Both the position numbers and the translations under genes were made by a program. Under the pieces are notes generated by a model. The model was not told the DNA's origin. It was given only the letters and a program-made list of their open reading frames with translations, and did not search any database. Of a DNA stretch of 23,167 nt, positions 14,165 through 23,032 are shown one piece after another. Every line of letters starts with the position of its first letter. Positions within the stretch are counted from its first letter, which is position 1. This DNA is from an uncultured Faecalibacterium sp. (GTDB taxonomy: Bacteria > Bacillota > Clostridia > Oscillospirales > Ruminococcaceae), in contig CAKSZE010000026.1 in the NCBI GenBank assembly GCA_934525325.1, positions 1 to 23,167 of the forward strand. Reading direction: 5' to 3'.

Positions 14165-14292
14165 GCGGCCCGGCGTCCGTACTGCAAACCCTGCACCTAT
14201 GGTGCAGACCCGGCAGACCCGGTACTTCCTCGGGTCGGAATGCGTTGCCCCGCAAGGGGCTGCTGCCGGAAGAACAAAGGAGATCGAAACCT
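14165..14292 (+). other. uppS-cdsA gap with three consecutive small hairpins
   Basis: This 128-bp gap has no gene. It holds CTGCACC-TAT-GGTGCAG, GACCCG paired with CGGGTC, and GCCCC-GCAA-GGGGC in succession, then the cdsA ribosome site. None ends in a T-run, so these are more likely mRNA structures than terminators. Confidence 0.4.
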
Positions 14293-15153
14293 ATGAAAAC
14301 ACGCATTATTACTGCGATCGTGGGCATTCTGGTGCTCATTGGCGTGATGTTTACCTTCAACACCATGGTGTTCAATCTGGTGATCGCAGCCATCACCCTG
14401 ATCGCCGTCCACGAAATTTACAGCGCCCTCGGCTTTGAAAAAAGGGACTGGCTCATGTACGCAGTGCTGGTACCCTACACATTGCTGGTCATGCTTTCCA
14501 GTTACAGCGCCATGCGCAAGCTGGTCATGCCCATGTCTTTTGTGCTGGTCACCTTTTTTGCTATCTATCTGGTGGTGCGCAACGGCACCATCAGCTACCA
14601 GAAGGCCAGCGGTCTTTTGGTGTTTTCGGGCATCGTGATCTTCTGCTTCTACTCCTTTATCTTGCTCAAGGAGCGCCTGCCGGTGGAAAAATTCGGCTAT
14701 GATGCTGTTTTCTTCATTCTGCTCATCCTCTGCTTTGCATGGGGCGGCGACACCTGCGCCTACTTTGCGGGCCGCGCCTTCGGCAAGCATAAGCTGTGCC
14801 CGGTGGTCAGCCCCAAAAAGACGGTGGAGGGTGCCATCGGCGGTGTGCTGGGCACGATGGTGTTCGGCGTGGTCGCCACCCTCATCTACTCCATTGCGGC
14901 AAACCGCATGGAGGCCTTTACCCGCTCTAATATCGGCGTTTCTATGTATGTGATCATCGCGCTGCTGGGCTGCATCGCTGCGGTGCTGGGCATCTACGGT
15001 GACCTGTTTGCCAGCGTGGTCAAGCGCCAGTGCGGCATCAAGGATTACGGCACCATCTTCCCGGGGCACGGCGGCATTCTGGATCGCTTCGACAGCGTGA
15101 TGTTCATTGCGCCCTTCGTGACCATGGTCATTACCGCCGTGTTTTACGCCTGA
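14293..15153 (+). CDS. cdsA: Phosphatidate cytidylyltransferase
   Basis: A 286-residue multi-pass membrane enzyme making CDP-diacylglycerol from phosphatidate and CTP, the branch point to phosphatidylglycerol and other phospholipids. Several hydrophobic segments begin at residue 5. The C-terminal CdsA signature is clear: SVVKRQCGIKDYGTIFPGHGG followed by DRFDS (P257 to D267). AAAGGAG lies 9 bp before the ATG at 14293. An earlier in-frame ATG at 14245 adds residues without membrane character. dxr follows after 19 bp. Confidence 0.96.
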   Translation: MKTRIITAIVGILVLIGVMFTFNTMVFNLVIAAITLIAVHEIYSALGFEKRDWLMYAVLVPYTLLVMLSSYSAMRKLVMPMSFVLVTFFAIYLVVRNGTISYQKASGLLVFSGIVIFCFYSFILLKERLPVEKFGYDAVFFILLILCFAWGGDTCAYFAGRAFGKHKLCPVVSPKKTVEGAIGGVLGTMVFGVVATLIYSIAANRMEAFTRSNIGVSMYVIIALLGCIAAVLGIYGDLFASVVKRQCGIKDYGTIFPGHGGILDRFDSVMFIAPFVTMVITAVFYA

Positions 15154-15172
15154 TACAGGGGAGGAAACTGCT

Positions 15173-16324
15173 ATGTCTAAAAAAATTACACTGCTGGGCT
15201 CTACCGGTTCCATCGGCACCCAGAGTCTGGATGTCATCCGCGCCCAAGGGTACGAGGTGTACGGCCTTTCTGCCCACAGTCATGTGGAAAAGATCTTGCA
15301 GCAGATCGAGGAGTTCCACCCGAAATACGTCTGCATGACCGACCCGGATGCCGCCGCAAAGCTGGACGCCGCGCTGGCTGGCCGGGCAAATGCGCCCAAG
15401 CTGCTCACCGGCCCGGAGGGGCTGAAGGAGCTGGCAGCGCTGGACGGCCCGGATGTGGTGCTGAACAGCGTGGTGGGCATTGCCGGCCTTGGTGCCAGCC
15501 TGTGCGCCATCGAGAGCGGCCACGACTTGGCACTGGCCAATAAGGAAAGCCTTGTCACCGGCGGTCATCTGGTCACGCAGGCTGTGGAAAAGCACGGGGT
15601 ACAGCTGCTGCCCGTGGACAGCGAGCACTCCGCCATCTTCCAGTGTCTGCAGGATAAGGAGAGCGCTCCCAGCCTGACCAAAATTCTGCTCACGGCCTCC
15701 GGCGGCCCCTTCTTCGGCATGACCACCGAGCAGCTGCGCGGCAAGACCCGGGCAGACGCCCTCAAGCACCCCAACTGGAATATGGGCGCGAAGATCACCA
15801 TCGACTCTGCCACCCTGATGAACAAGGGTCTGGAACTCATCGAGGCCGTATGGCTCTTCGGCCTGCCGCCGGAAAAGATCCAGATCGTGGTGCAGCGCCA
15901 GAGCATCGTCCATTCTGCGGTGCAGTTCAGCGATAATTCGATCATTGCCCAGCTGGGCGTGCCGGATATGCGCATCCCCATCCAGTACGCCCTGACCTAC
16001 CCCAAGCGTGTGCCGGGCGTAGTGCCGGAGCTGGACTTTACCACCCTGAAGCTGCTCACCTTCGATGTGGCTGACGAAGAGACCTTCCGCTGCCTTGCCG
16101 CCTGCAAAAAAGCCATCCGCAAGGGCGGGCTTGGCCCCTGCGCCGCCAACGGTGCCAACGAGGAAGCTGTTAAGCTGTTCCTTGAGGATAAGATCGGCTT
16201 TTTGGATATCGGACGTCTGGTGGGGGCTGTTGTGGACAGCGACAGCTTTGGCGGCGACTATACGCTGGCAGACGTGTACGAGTGCGACCGCATGGCGCGC
16301 GCATTCGTGCGGGCACATCTGTAA
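15173..16324 (+). CDS. dxr: 1-deoxy-D-xylulose-5-phosphate reductoisomerase
   Basis: A 383-residue enzyme converting DXP to MEP with NADPH, the first committed step of non-mevalonate isoprenoid synthesis and the fosmidomycin target. The NADPH-binding motif GSTGSIGTQSLDV starts at residue 9. The metal-binding D149 and E151 lie in PVDSEHSAIFQ. SGGPFFGM and NWNMGAKITIDSATLMNKGLE mark the substrate-binding region. GGGAGG precedes the ATG. ispG, a later enzyme of the same pathway, is two genes downstream. Confidence 0.97.
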   Translation: MSKKITLLGSTGSIGTQSLDVIRAQGYEVYGLSAHSHVEKILQQIEEFHPKYVCMTDPDAAAKLDAALAGRANAPKLLTGPEGLKELAALDGPDVVLNSVVGIAGLGASLCAIESGHDLALANKESLVTGGHLVTQAVEKHGVQLLPVDSEHSAIFQCLQDKESAPSLTKILLTASGGPFFGMTTEQLRGKTRADALKHPNWNMGAKITIDSATLMNKGLELIEAVWLFGLPPEKIQIVVQRQSIVHSAVQFSDNSIIAQLGVPDMRIPIQYALTYPKRVPGVVPELDFTTLKLLTFDVADEETFRCLAACKKAIRKGGLGPCAANGANEEAVKLFLEDKIGFLDIGRLVGAVVDSDSFGGDYTLADVYECDRMARAFVRAHL

Positions 16325-16391
16325 CGCTTTATCAGCAATATACGCTCCGGCGCTGTTTTTATAATGGCTCCGGGGCGCTATAGGAGAACGA

Positions 16392-17504
16392 ATGTCATTT
16401 ATTATCACCATCCTTGCCGCGCTGCTTGTGTTCAGTGCGGTGATCGCCATCCACGAGTTCGGGCATTTTACTGTTGCAAAGCTTTGCGGCATTCAGGTCA
16501 ACGAGTTTTCCATCGGCATGGGGCCAGTGCTCTGGAAAAAGAACCGCAAGGGCACCCAGTACAGCCTGCGCGCCCTGCCTGTGGGCGGTTTTGTGGCGCT
16601 GGAAGGGGAGGAGAGCCCCGAAAGCCAGCAGGCAGAAGCTGCCCGCGCGGCACAGGAGCAGCCCGCCCCGGAGACGGAAGCGCCCGTGCAGCCCGCCGGT
16701 ATCCCCCTGAACGAAGCGCCGGTATGGCAGCGGGCACTGGTCATGGTAGCCGGTGCAGTCATGAACTTTGTGCTGGGCTTTGTGGTGCTGGTGATTCTCA
16801 TCGCCGCCCAGAACGAGCCCATCACCAGCAAGACCATCTACGCCATTCAGGACGGCGCCCTCTGCGGGCAGACCGGCCTGCAGGCAGGGGACAAGGTTCT
16901 GGCGGTGAACGGCCGCCGCTGCTTTGTGGCAAACGATATCCTGTACGAGCTGGTGCGCACCCAGTCCTACAGTGCGGATTTCACCGTACTGCGGGACGGT
17001 CAAAAGGTGCAGCTGCCGGGGGTACAGTTTGACACATGGCAGGACGAAAAGGGCGAGACCCACATGAGTATCGGCTTTTCCGTTTATGGGCTGGAAAAGA
17101 CCCCCGGTAACGTTCTGCGGGAGGCGGGCAACAGCGTGCTGTACTATGGGCGCATCGTGTTCACCTCCCTTGTGGACTTAGTGCGCGGGCGGGAGAGCAT
17201 CAACAACCTCTCTGGCCCGGTGGGCATCGTGTCGGCCATCGGGCAGGCCGCCAGCTATGGCTGGCAGGATCTGCTGGAGCTGCTGGCACTGATCACCGTC
17301 AACCTTGGCATCCTCAATCTGCTGCCCTTCCCGGCGCTGGACGGCGGCAAGGTGGTATTTTTGGTCATTGAAGGCGTCACCGGCCATGCAGTGCCGGAAA
17401 AGCTGCAAAGCGTGCTCACCCTTGCAACCTTCGGGCTGCTGTTCGGGCTGATGCTCTTTGCGACTTACAACGATATTCTCCGGCTCATCACCGGGACAGT
17501 ATAA
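16392..17504 (+). CDS. rseP: RseP-type site-2 intramembrane metalloprotease
   Basis: A 370-residue zinc protease of the M50 family that cleaves transmembrane segments of anti-sigma factors or signal-peptide remnants. The zinc motif HEFGH (H21, E22, H25) lies in the first membrane helix. The third ligand region is NLLPFPALDGGK (D317). A single PDZ domain (about residues 145-215, with TGLQAGDKVLAVNG) lies between them. A low-complexity Glu/Ala/Pro insert (about 75-105) precedes the second helix. TAGGAGA precedes the ATG. The gene order with dxr and ispG is typical of Clostridia. Its target in this organism is unknown. Confidence 0.96.
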   Translation: MSFIITILAALLVFSAVIAIHEFGHFTVAKLCGIQVNEFSIGMGPVLWKKNRKGTQYSLRALPVGGFVALEGEESPESQQAEAARAAQEQPAPETEAPVQPAGIPLNEAPVWQRALVMVAGAVMNFVLGFVVLVILIAAQNEPITSKTIYAIQDGALCGQTGLQAGDKVLAVNGRRCFVANDILYELVRTQSYSADFTVLRDGQKVQLPGVQFDTWQDEKGETHMSIGFSVYGLEKTPGNVLREAGNSVLYYGRIVFTSLVDLVRGRESINNLSGPVGIVSAIGQAASYGWQDLLELLALITVNLGILNLLPFPALDGGKVVFLVIEGVTGHAVPEKLQSVLTLATFGLLFGLMLFATYNDILRLITGTV

Positions 17505-17519
17505 GAAAGGGGAACCCTT

Positions 17520-18566
17520 ATGCGGCAGAAAAAACGCGAAGTGAAGATCGGCAATGTGACCATCGGCGGCAGCAACCCTATTGCGGTGCAGACCATGCTC
17601 AATGTGCCGGTGGAGGACATCGAGGGCAATGTGGCACAGGCTAAGCGGTGCGAAGCCGCTGGCTGTCAGATTTTGCGGGTCACCTGCCCCAGCCCGGCAG
17701 ATGCAAAGTGCATCGAGGCCGTCAAAAACGCGGTGAATATCCCCATCGTGGCGGATATCCACTTTGACTACAAGGCTGCACTGGCTTGTGCAGATGTGGG
17801 TGTGGATAAGATCCGCATCAACCCGGGCAACATCGGCGACGACGACCGGGTAAAGGCGGTGGTAGATGCCTGCCAGCAGAAGAACATCCCCATCCGCATC
17901 GGCGTCAACGGCGGCAGTCTGGAAAAGCATATTCTTGCCCGTTACGGCGCACCCACCCCGGAAGCTATGGTGGAAAGCGCTTTGTACCATGTGCGGCTGC
18001 TGGAAAAGTTCGATTTTAACAACATCGTCATCTCCATCAAAAACTCCAACGTGCCCCGCATGATGGAGGCCTACCGCCAGCTCAGCGCCGTCACCGACTA
18101 CCCGCTCCATGTGGGCGTCACCGAAGCCGGTACCTACCAGATGGGTCTGCTGAAAAGCGGTATGGGCATCGGCGGGATGCTGCTGGAGGGCATCGGTGAC
18201 ACCATCCGCGTGTCGCTGGCTGCTGAGCCGGAAAAAGAGGTGGAAGCGGGCTTCAACATCCTGCGCGCCGTAGGCTTCCCCGTCACCGGGCCGGAGGTCA
18301 TCACCTGTCCCACCTGCGGACGCACCCAGTATCCCTGCACCGAGATCGCCAACGAGGTGGAAAAGCGGCTGCAGGGCTATAAAAAGTCCATCAAGGTGGC
18401 CGTGATGGGCTGCGTTGTCAACGGCCCCGGCGAAGCGCGCGAAGCCGATATCGGCATTGCAGGCGGCAAGGGCGAGGCCGTGCTGTTCATCCACGGCAAG
18501 CCCATCAAAAAGCTGACCGGCGATAACATTCTGGATCAGTTCATGGACGAGATCTATAAATTGTAA
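17520..18566 (+). CDS. ispG: 4-hydroxy-3-methylbut-2-enyl-diphosphate synthase
   Basis: A 348-residue iron-sulfur enzyme converting MEcPP to HMBPP, the penultimate MEP-pathway step. A TIM-barrel domain starts with VTIGGSNPIAVQTMLNVP. The C-terminal [4Fe-4S] ligands are C263, C266 (TCPTCGRT) and C298 plus E305 (GCVVNGPGE), with spacing identical to the characterised E. coli protein. AAAGGGGAA precedes the ATG. It follows rseP by 15 bp, so the two are surely co-transcribed. ispG occupies the slot between rseP and polC where Bacillus has proS. Confidence 0.97.
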   Translation: MRQKKREVKIGNVTIGGSNPIAVQTMLNVPVEDIEGNVAQAKRCEAAGCQILRVTCPSPADAKCIEAVKNAVNIPIVADIHFDYKAALACADVGVDKIRINPGNIGDDDRVKAVVDACQQKNIPIRIGVNGGSLEKHILARYGAPTPEAMVESALYHVRLLEKFDFNNIVISIKNSNVPRMMEAYRQLSAVTDYPLHVGVTEAGTYQMGLLKSGMGIGGMLLEGIGDTIRVSLAAEPEKEVEAGFNILRAVGFPVTGPEVITCPTCGRTQYPCTEIANEVEKRLQGYKKSIKVAVMGCVVNGPGEAREADIGIAGGKGEAVLFIHGKPIKKLTGDNILDQFMDEIYKL

Positions 18567-18580
18567 GCATTCTTTTCCCT

Positions 18581-18612
18581 ACTGCCACACCCGCAAAAAC
18601 GGGTGCGGCAGT
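18581..18612 (+). terminator. Hairpin between ispG and polC, weak terminator candidate
   Basis: ACTGCCACACCCG pairs with CGGGTGCGGCAGT (one mismatch) around a 6-nt loop, but the tail (TTGTGCTG) is poor in T. Partial termination or an mRNA processing site is possible. Confidence 0.45.
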
Positions 18613-18650
18613 TTGTGCTGTAAAGAACCCACCAAAAAGGAGTACCATTT

Positions 18651-21600
18651 GTGAAACCACTTGTTTCCCAGCTGTGGCCGCAGTTTATGGCGGACCCGGA
18701 TTTTGCGGCCTGCTTCGGGCAGGTGATCGTGGAGCACGCCCGGATGCTGCGGCAGGACCGGCAGGTCGAGTTTACCCTGCGCAGCGCCGCCCCGCTGGAC
18801 CAGAACCTCTGCGCCCGCCTGCTTGCTTCCCTGCAGCCGGACTACGAGGGCTTTGAACTGAAGATCAAAAACCTGTTTGGCTATGCCATGCTGGACGAGC
18901 ACGCTCTGCGCACCCTGCTGGAGGACATGAAGCGGGACGGCGTGCCCATCAACGGCTTTCTGGACAGGAGCAGCATCTCCATTACCGGACAAAATATCAC
19001 GGTGGGGGTGTGCCACGGCACAAAGTTTTTGCAGGAGATGGGCTTTGAGGAGCTGCTTGCCAAGCGCGTTGCCGAGCATACCGGCGTTACCCCCAAGGTG
19101 ACGCTGCAAAGCGCAGTGACTGCGGCCGAGCAGCAGCAGATGGAAGAAAAGCTGGAGCGCAAGATCGCACCGCCGGTGGTCAAGTTTGAGAAAAAGAACA
19201 CCGCACCGTCCATCAAGGTGGAGGGACTCAACCTTACCGACAAGCCGGTCACCATCTTCCACGGCAAAATGTTCACTCCCAAAAATCTTACTCCCCTCAA
19301 GGACTTGGGCGGCGAGGGCGGCAAGTGCATGATCTGGGGCGATGTGTTCTTTACCGAGGTCAAGGGCAACTACCGCAAGATCTACACCGTGTCCATCACC
19401 GACTATACCGGCTCTATCAACCTGAAGGTCCGCGCACAGGAAGGGGAGGACTGCTCCAAGTGGGAGGGTATCGGCAAGGGCAGCACAGTCATCGTGCGGG
19501 GCGACTGCTCCTACGATAAATACGAGCACGACTACATCGTGTACCCCTATGATGTGCTGATCGTGGAGCGCAAAAAGCGGGAGGATACTGCCCCTGAAAA
19601 GCGGGTGGAGCTGCATCTGCACACCAAGCTTTCCAGCATGGACGGCTTCTGCGACCCCGGCGGCATCGTCAAGCTGGCGCACCGCATGGGACACCCCGCC
19701 ATTGCCATCACCGACCACGGCGTGTGTCAGGGCTACCCGGAAGCCATGCTTGCAGCGGACGATATCCACAAAAAGGACCCGGATTTCAAGCTGATCTACG
19801 GTTGCGAAGCCTATTTTGTGGATGACATGGTGCCCTGCGTCTACGGAGTAAAAGATCAGCCGCTGGACGGCGAGTTCTGCGTGTTTGATACCGAGACCAC
19901 CGGCCTTGACCCCGGGGTGGAGTACCTTACCGAAATCGGCGCGGTCATCATCCGCAACGGCGAGGTGGTGGAGGAGTTCGACACCTTTGTCAAGCCCGGC
20001 AAGCCCATCACCCCTAAGATCACCGAGCTGACCGGCATCACCAACGAGATGGTGGCGGATGCCCCCAGCGAAAAGGAAGCGCTGGAAGCCTTTCTTGCCT
20101 TTGCAGGCGACCGCATTCTGGTGGGGCACAACGTTCACGCCTTTGATATGCGCTTTCTGCGGGCAGCCGCCAAGCGCAGCGGCATCAAGCTGGAGCCTAC
20201 CTATATCGACACCCTGACCATGGCGCAGACCATGTACCCCGGTCTGCACAACTATAAGCAGGGCACCATCAACAAGCATTTGGAGCTGCCCACCTACGAA
20301 GCGCACCGCGCCTGCGAGGACTCCGCTGCACTGGGACGCATCTTCTGCGTGATGCTGAACGACCTTACGGAAAAAGAGGTAACGAAGGTCAGTGAGATCA
20401 ACACCGGCCTTGGCGGCAACCGCGAGGTGCTGAAAAAGAAGTACTACCACCTGATCATTCTGGTCAAAAACCAGATGGGACTGAAAAATCTGTATAAGAT
20501 CGTCAGCGAGGCGCACGTCAACTACTTCTTCAAAAAGCCGCGCGTGCCCCGCAGTTTGCTGAACAAGTACCGGGACGGCTTGCTGCTTACCAGTGCCTGC
20601 GAGGCAGGCGAGCTGTACCGCGCCATCGTGGACGGCACCAGCTATGAGGAACTGAAAAAGATCGCCGCCTACTACGATATCCTTGAGATCCAGCCGCTGG
20701 GCAACAACGCCTATATGGTGCGGGATGGCAAGGTAGATAGCGAGGAACGGATCAAGGAGTTCAACCGCACCGTCATCAAGCTGGGCGAAGATCTGCACAA
20801 GCCGGTCATCGCCACCGGCGACGTGCACTTTACCGAGCCGGAGGATGCGATCTACCGTGCTGTATTGCAGGCGGGCAACGGCTTTAAGGATGCCGACAAC
20901 CAGCCGCCGCTGTTCTTCCGCACCACGCAGGATATGCTGGCACAGTTCTACTATCTGCCCAAGGAAAAGGCCTACGAGGTTGTGGTAAAGAACCCCCGCA
21001 AGATCGCCGCCATGATCGACAACAACGTGCGCGCTATTCCCCGGGGCACCTACCCGCCCAGCATCGAGGGCGCAGAGCAGCAGCTGCGCGATGCCACATG
21101 GGAGCACGCCAAGCGGGATTACGGCGACCCCCTGCCTGAGATCGTGGAAAAACGGCTGCAAAAGGAGCTGGACTCCATCTGCGGCCACGGCTACGCGGTG
21201 TTGTATGTTATTGCGGTCAAACTGGTGGCCTACTCCAATGCGGGCGGCTATCAGGTGGGCAGTCGTGGCTCGGTCGGTTCCTCCGCCGTGGCGCACTTCT
21301 CCGGCATTTCGGAGGTGAACAGTCTGCCGCCCCACTACCGCTGCCCCAAGTGCAAGCACAGCGAGTTCATCACCGATGGCAGCGTGGACGATGGCTTTGA
21401 CCTGCCGGACAAAAACTGTCCCCATTGCGGCACCCGGATGCTGGTGGACGGCCACGATATCCCCTTCGAGACCTTCCTTGGCTTCTACGGCGATAAGGAA
21501 CCGGATATCGACCTGAACTTCTCCGGCGAGTACCAGTCCAATGTGCACCGCTACACCGAGGAACTGTTCGGCAAGGCCAACGTGTTCAAGGCCGGTACGG

Positions 21601-22940
21601 TGTCCGGTATTCAGGATAAAACAGCATACGGCTACGTTAAAAAGTATCTGGACGAGCGGCAGCGCACCGTGAACCACGCCGAGGAAAACCGCCTGACGCT
21701 GGGCTGCACCGGCGTCAAGCGCACCACCGGTCAGCACCCGGGCGGCATGGTCGTTGTGCCGGACACCTACGAGATCTACGATTTCTGCCCCATCCAGCAC
21801 CCGGCGGATGACGTGGCGGGCGGTCTGCTGACCACCCACTTCGAGTTTAAGTACCTGCACGACACCCTGCTCAAGCTGGACGAGCTGGGGCACGATATGC
21901 CCACCTTCTACAAGTATTTTGAGGAATATACCGGTATCCCGGTGGACAGCATCCCCATGAACGACCCCAAGGTGTACAGCCTGCTGACCAGCCCGGAGGC
22001 GCTTGGCGTGACCCCGGAGCAGATCGACAGCCAGACCGGCACCTTCGGTATCCCGGAAATGGGCACGAATTTCGTGCGCGGAATGCTGGTAGAAGCACGG
22101 CCTAAGAATTTCTCGGAGCTGATCCAGATCTCCGGTCTGTCCCACGGCACAGACGTGTGGACGGGCAACGCGGACGAGCTGATCCGCAGCGGCACCTGCA
22201 CCATTGCCGAGGTCATCGGCTGCCGTGACAGCATTATGCTGTACCTGCTGCGCAAGGGGCTGGAGCCCAAGATGGCTTTTGATATTATGGAAGCCGTGCG
22301 TAAGGGCAAGGTGGCCAAGGGCGGTTTCCAGCCGGGCTGGGAGGAAGCCATGCGGGAGCACGAGGTACCGGACTGGTACATCGAGAGCTGCCGCAAGATC
22401 AAGTATATGTTCCCCAAGGCTCACGCTGTGGCCTATCTGATGAGCGCCATCCGGCTGATGTGGTACAAGATCTACAAGCCGCAGGCCTTCTATGCGGTGT
22501 ACTTTACCGTGCGCGGCGATGATATCGACTACGAAGCCGCCATTGGCGGTGCTGCCGTGGCGCGCGCCCACATGGAAGCGGTCAAGCGCCGTCTGAAGGA
22601 GGAAAAGAACGCCAAGGACGAGGACGTACTGGTCAGTTTGCAGCTGGTCAACGAGATGCTGAGCCGTGGGTACGAGTTTTTGCCCATCGAGCTGGGCAAG
22701 AGCCGCGGCTCCAAGTATGTGGTGGAGGACGACAAGGTGCGTCTGCCCTTCAGCGCGCTGAAGGGATTAGGCGGTGCCGCCGCCGATGCTCTGGAGCGGG
22801 TGACCATCCACGGAGAGGAATATATCTCGGTGGAGGAATTGCAGCAGGCTTCCGGCGTGGGCAGCGGCATTCTGGACCGTCTGCGTCAGGTGGGCGCACT
22901 GGGCGACCTGCCCGAAAGCAGTCAGGTAAGTTTTTTCTAA
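18651..22940 (+). CDS. polC: DNA polymerase III alpha subunit, Gram-positive type (PolC)
   Basis: The 1429-residue replicative polymerase of low-GC-type Gram-positives, carrying its own proofreading exonuclease. Domains in order: PolC N-terminal region (1-180), OB fold (about 195-300), PHP domain starting at 319 (ELHLHTKLSSMDG), a DEDDh exonuclease inserted at about 410-575, PHP remainder, then the polymerase. Exonuclease residues are D413, E415, D499, H552 and D557. A zinc site has C898, C901, C923 and C926. Polymerase catalytic D952 and D954 lie in PDIDLNFSGEY. The C-terminus ends QVSFF, a beta-clamp-binding motif. It starts with GTG at 18651, with AAAAGGAG upstream. It is the last gene of the cluster, 84 bp after ispG. 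Confidence 0.98.
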   Translation: MKPLVSQLWPQFMADPDFAACFGQVIVEHARMLRQDRQVEFTLRSAAPLDQNLCARLLASLQPDYEGFELKIKNLFGYAMLDEHALRTLLEDMKRDGVPINGFLDRSSISITGQNITVGVCHGTKFLQEMGFEELLAKRVAEHTGVTPKVTLQSAVTAAEQQQMEEKLERKIAPPVVKFEKKNTAPSIKVEGLNLTDKPVTIFHGKMFTPKNLTPLKDLGGEGGKCMIWGDVFFTEVKGNYRKIYTVSITDYTGSINLKVRAQEGEDCSKWEGIGKGSTVIVRGDCSYDKYEHDYIVYPYDVLIVERKKREDTAPEKRVELHLHTKLSSMDGFCDPGGIVKLAHRMGHPAIAITDHGVCQGYPEAMLAADDIHKKDPDFKLIYGCEAYFVDDMVPCVYGVKDQPLDGEFCVFDTETTGLDPGVEYLTEIGAVIIRNGEVVEEFDTFVKPGKPITPKITELTGITNEMVADAPSEKEALEAFLAFAGDRILVGHNVHAFDMRFLRAAAKRSGIKLEPTYIDTLTMAQTMYPGLHNYKQGTINKHLELPTYEAHRACEDSAALGRIFCVMLNDLTEKEVTKVSEINTGLGGNREVLKKKYYHLIILVKNQMGLKNLYKIVSEAHVNYFFKKPRVPRSLLNKYRDGLLLTSACEAGELYRAIVDGTSYEELKKIAAYYDILEIQPLGNNAYMVRDGKVDSEERIKEFNRTVIKLGEDLHKPVIATGDVHFTEPEDAIYRAVLQAGNGFKDADNQPPLFFRTTQDMLAQFYYLPKEKAYEVVVKNPRKIAAMIDNNVRAIPRGTYPPSIEGAEQQLRDATWEHAKRDYGDPLPEIVEKRLQKELDSICGHGYAVLYVIAVKLVAYSNAGGYQVGSRGSVGSSAVAHFSGISEVNSLPPHYRCPKCKHSEFITDGSVDDGFDLPDKNCPHCGTRMLVDGHDIPFETFLGFYGDKEPDIDLNFSGEYQSNVHRYTEELFGKANVFKAGTVSGIQDKTAYGYVKKYLDERQRTVNHAEENRLTLGCTGVKRTTGQHPGGMVVVPDTYEIYDFCPIQHPADDVAGGLLTTHFEFKYLHDTLLKLDELGHDMPTFYKYFEEYTGIPVDSIPMNDPKVYSLLTSPEALGVTPEQIDSQTGTFGIPEMGTNFVRGMLVEARPKNFSELIQISGLSHGTDVWTGNADELIRSGTCTIAEVIGCRDSIMLYLLRKGLEPKMAFDIMEAVRKGKVAKGGFQPGWEEAMREHEVPDWYIESCRKIKYMFPKAHAVAYLMSAIRLMWYKIYKPQAFYAVYFTVRGDDIDYEAAIGGAAVARAHMEAVKRRLKEEKNAKDEDVLVSLQLVNEMLSRGYEFLPIELGKSRGSKYVVEDDKVRLPFSALKGLGGAAADALERVTIHGEEYISVEELQQASGVGSGILDRLRQVGALGDLPESSQVSFF

Positions 22941-22954
22941 AACAGTCATAAAAC

Positions 22955-22997
22955 AAAAAATCTCCGCGCTGGGTGTGATACCCAATGCGGAGATTTT
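22955..22997. terminator. Bidirectional terminator between polC and the DAK2 gene
   Basis: AAATCTCCGC pairs with GCGGAGATTT, with an inner GGGT/ACCC stem. A-rich and T-rich runs on both sides suit termination of polC (plus) and of the converging minus-strand gene. Confidence 0.9.
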
Positions 22998-23032
22998 TAT
23001 TTGCATTGATACAGATCAGGGCAGGGGAGTGC

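Noticed and set aside
16340..16385. Direct repeat of GCTCCGG..CGCT and a TATAAT before rseP, considered as a promoter or terminator
   Set aside because: No -35 at a sensible distance and no clean stem with a T-run. The repeat is short and GC-rich.
15131..16492. A 453-codon minus-strand open frame opposite dxr
   Set aside because: Antisense shadow. dxr on the plus strand carries its full set of catalytic motifs.
18579..22571. A 1330-codon open frame on the minus strand opposite polC
   Set aside because: It is the antisense shadow of PolC. Its translation is low-complexity His/Leu/Val/Gly-rich with no domain, and PolC has all its motifs on the other strand.
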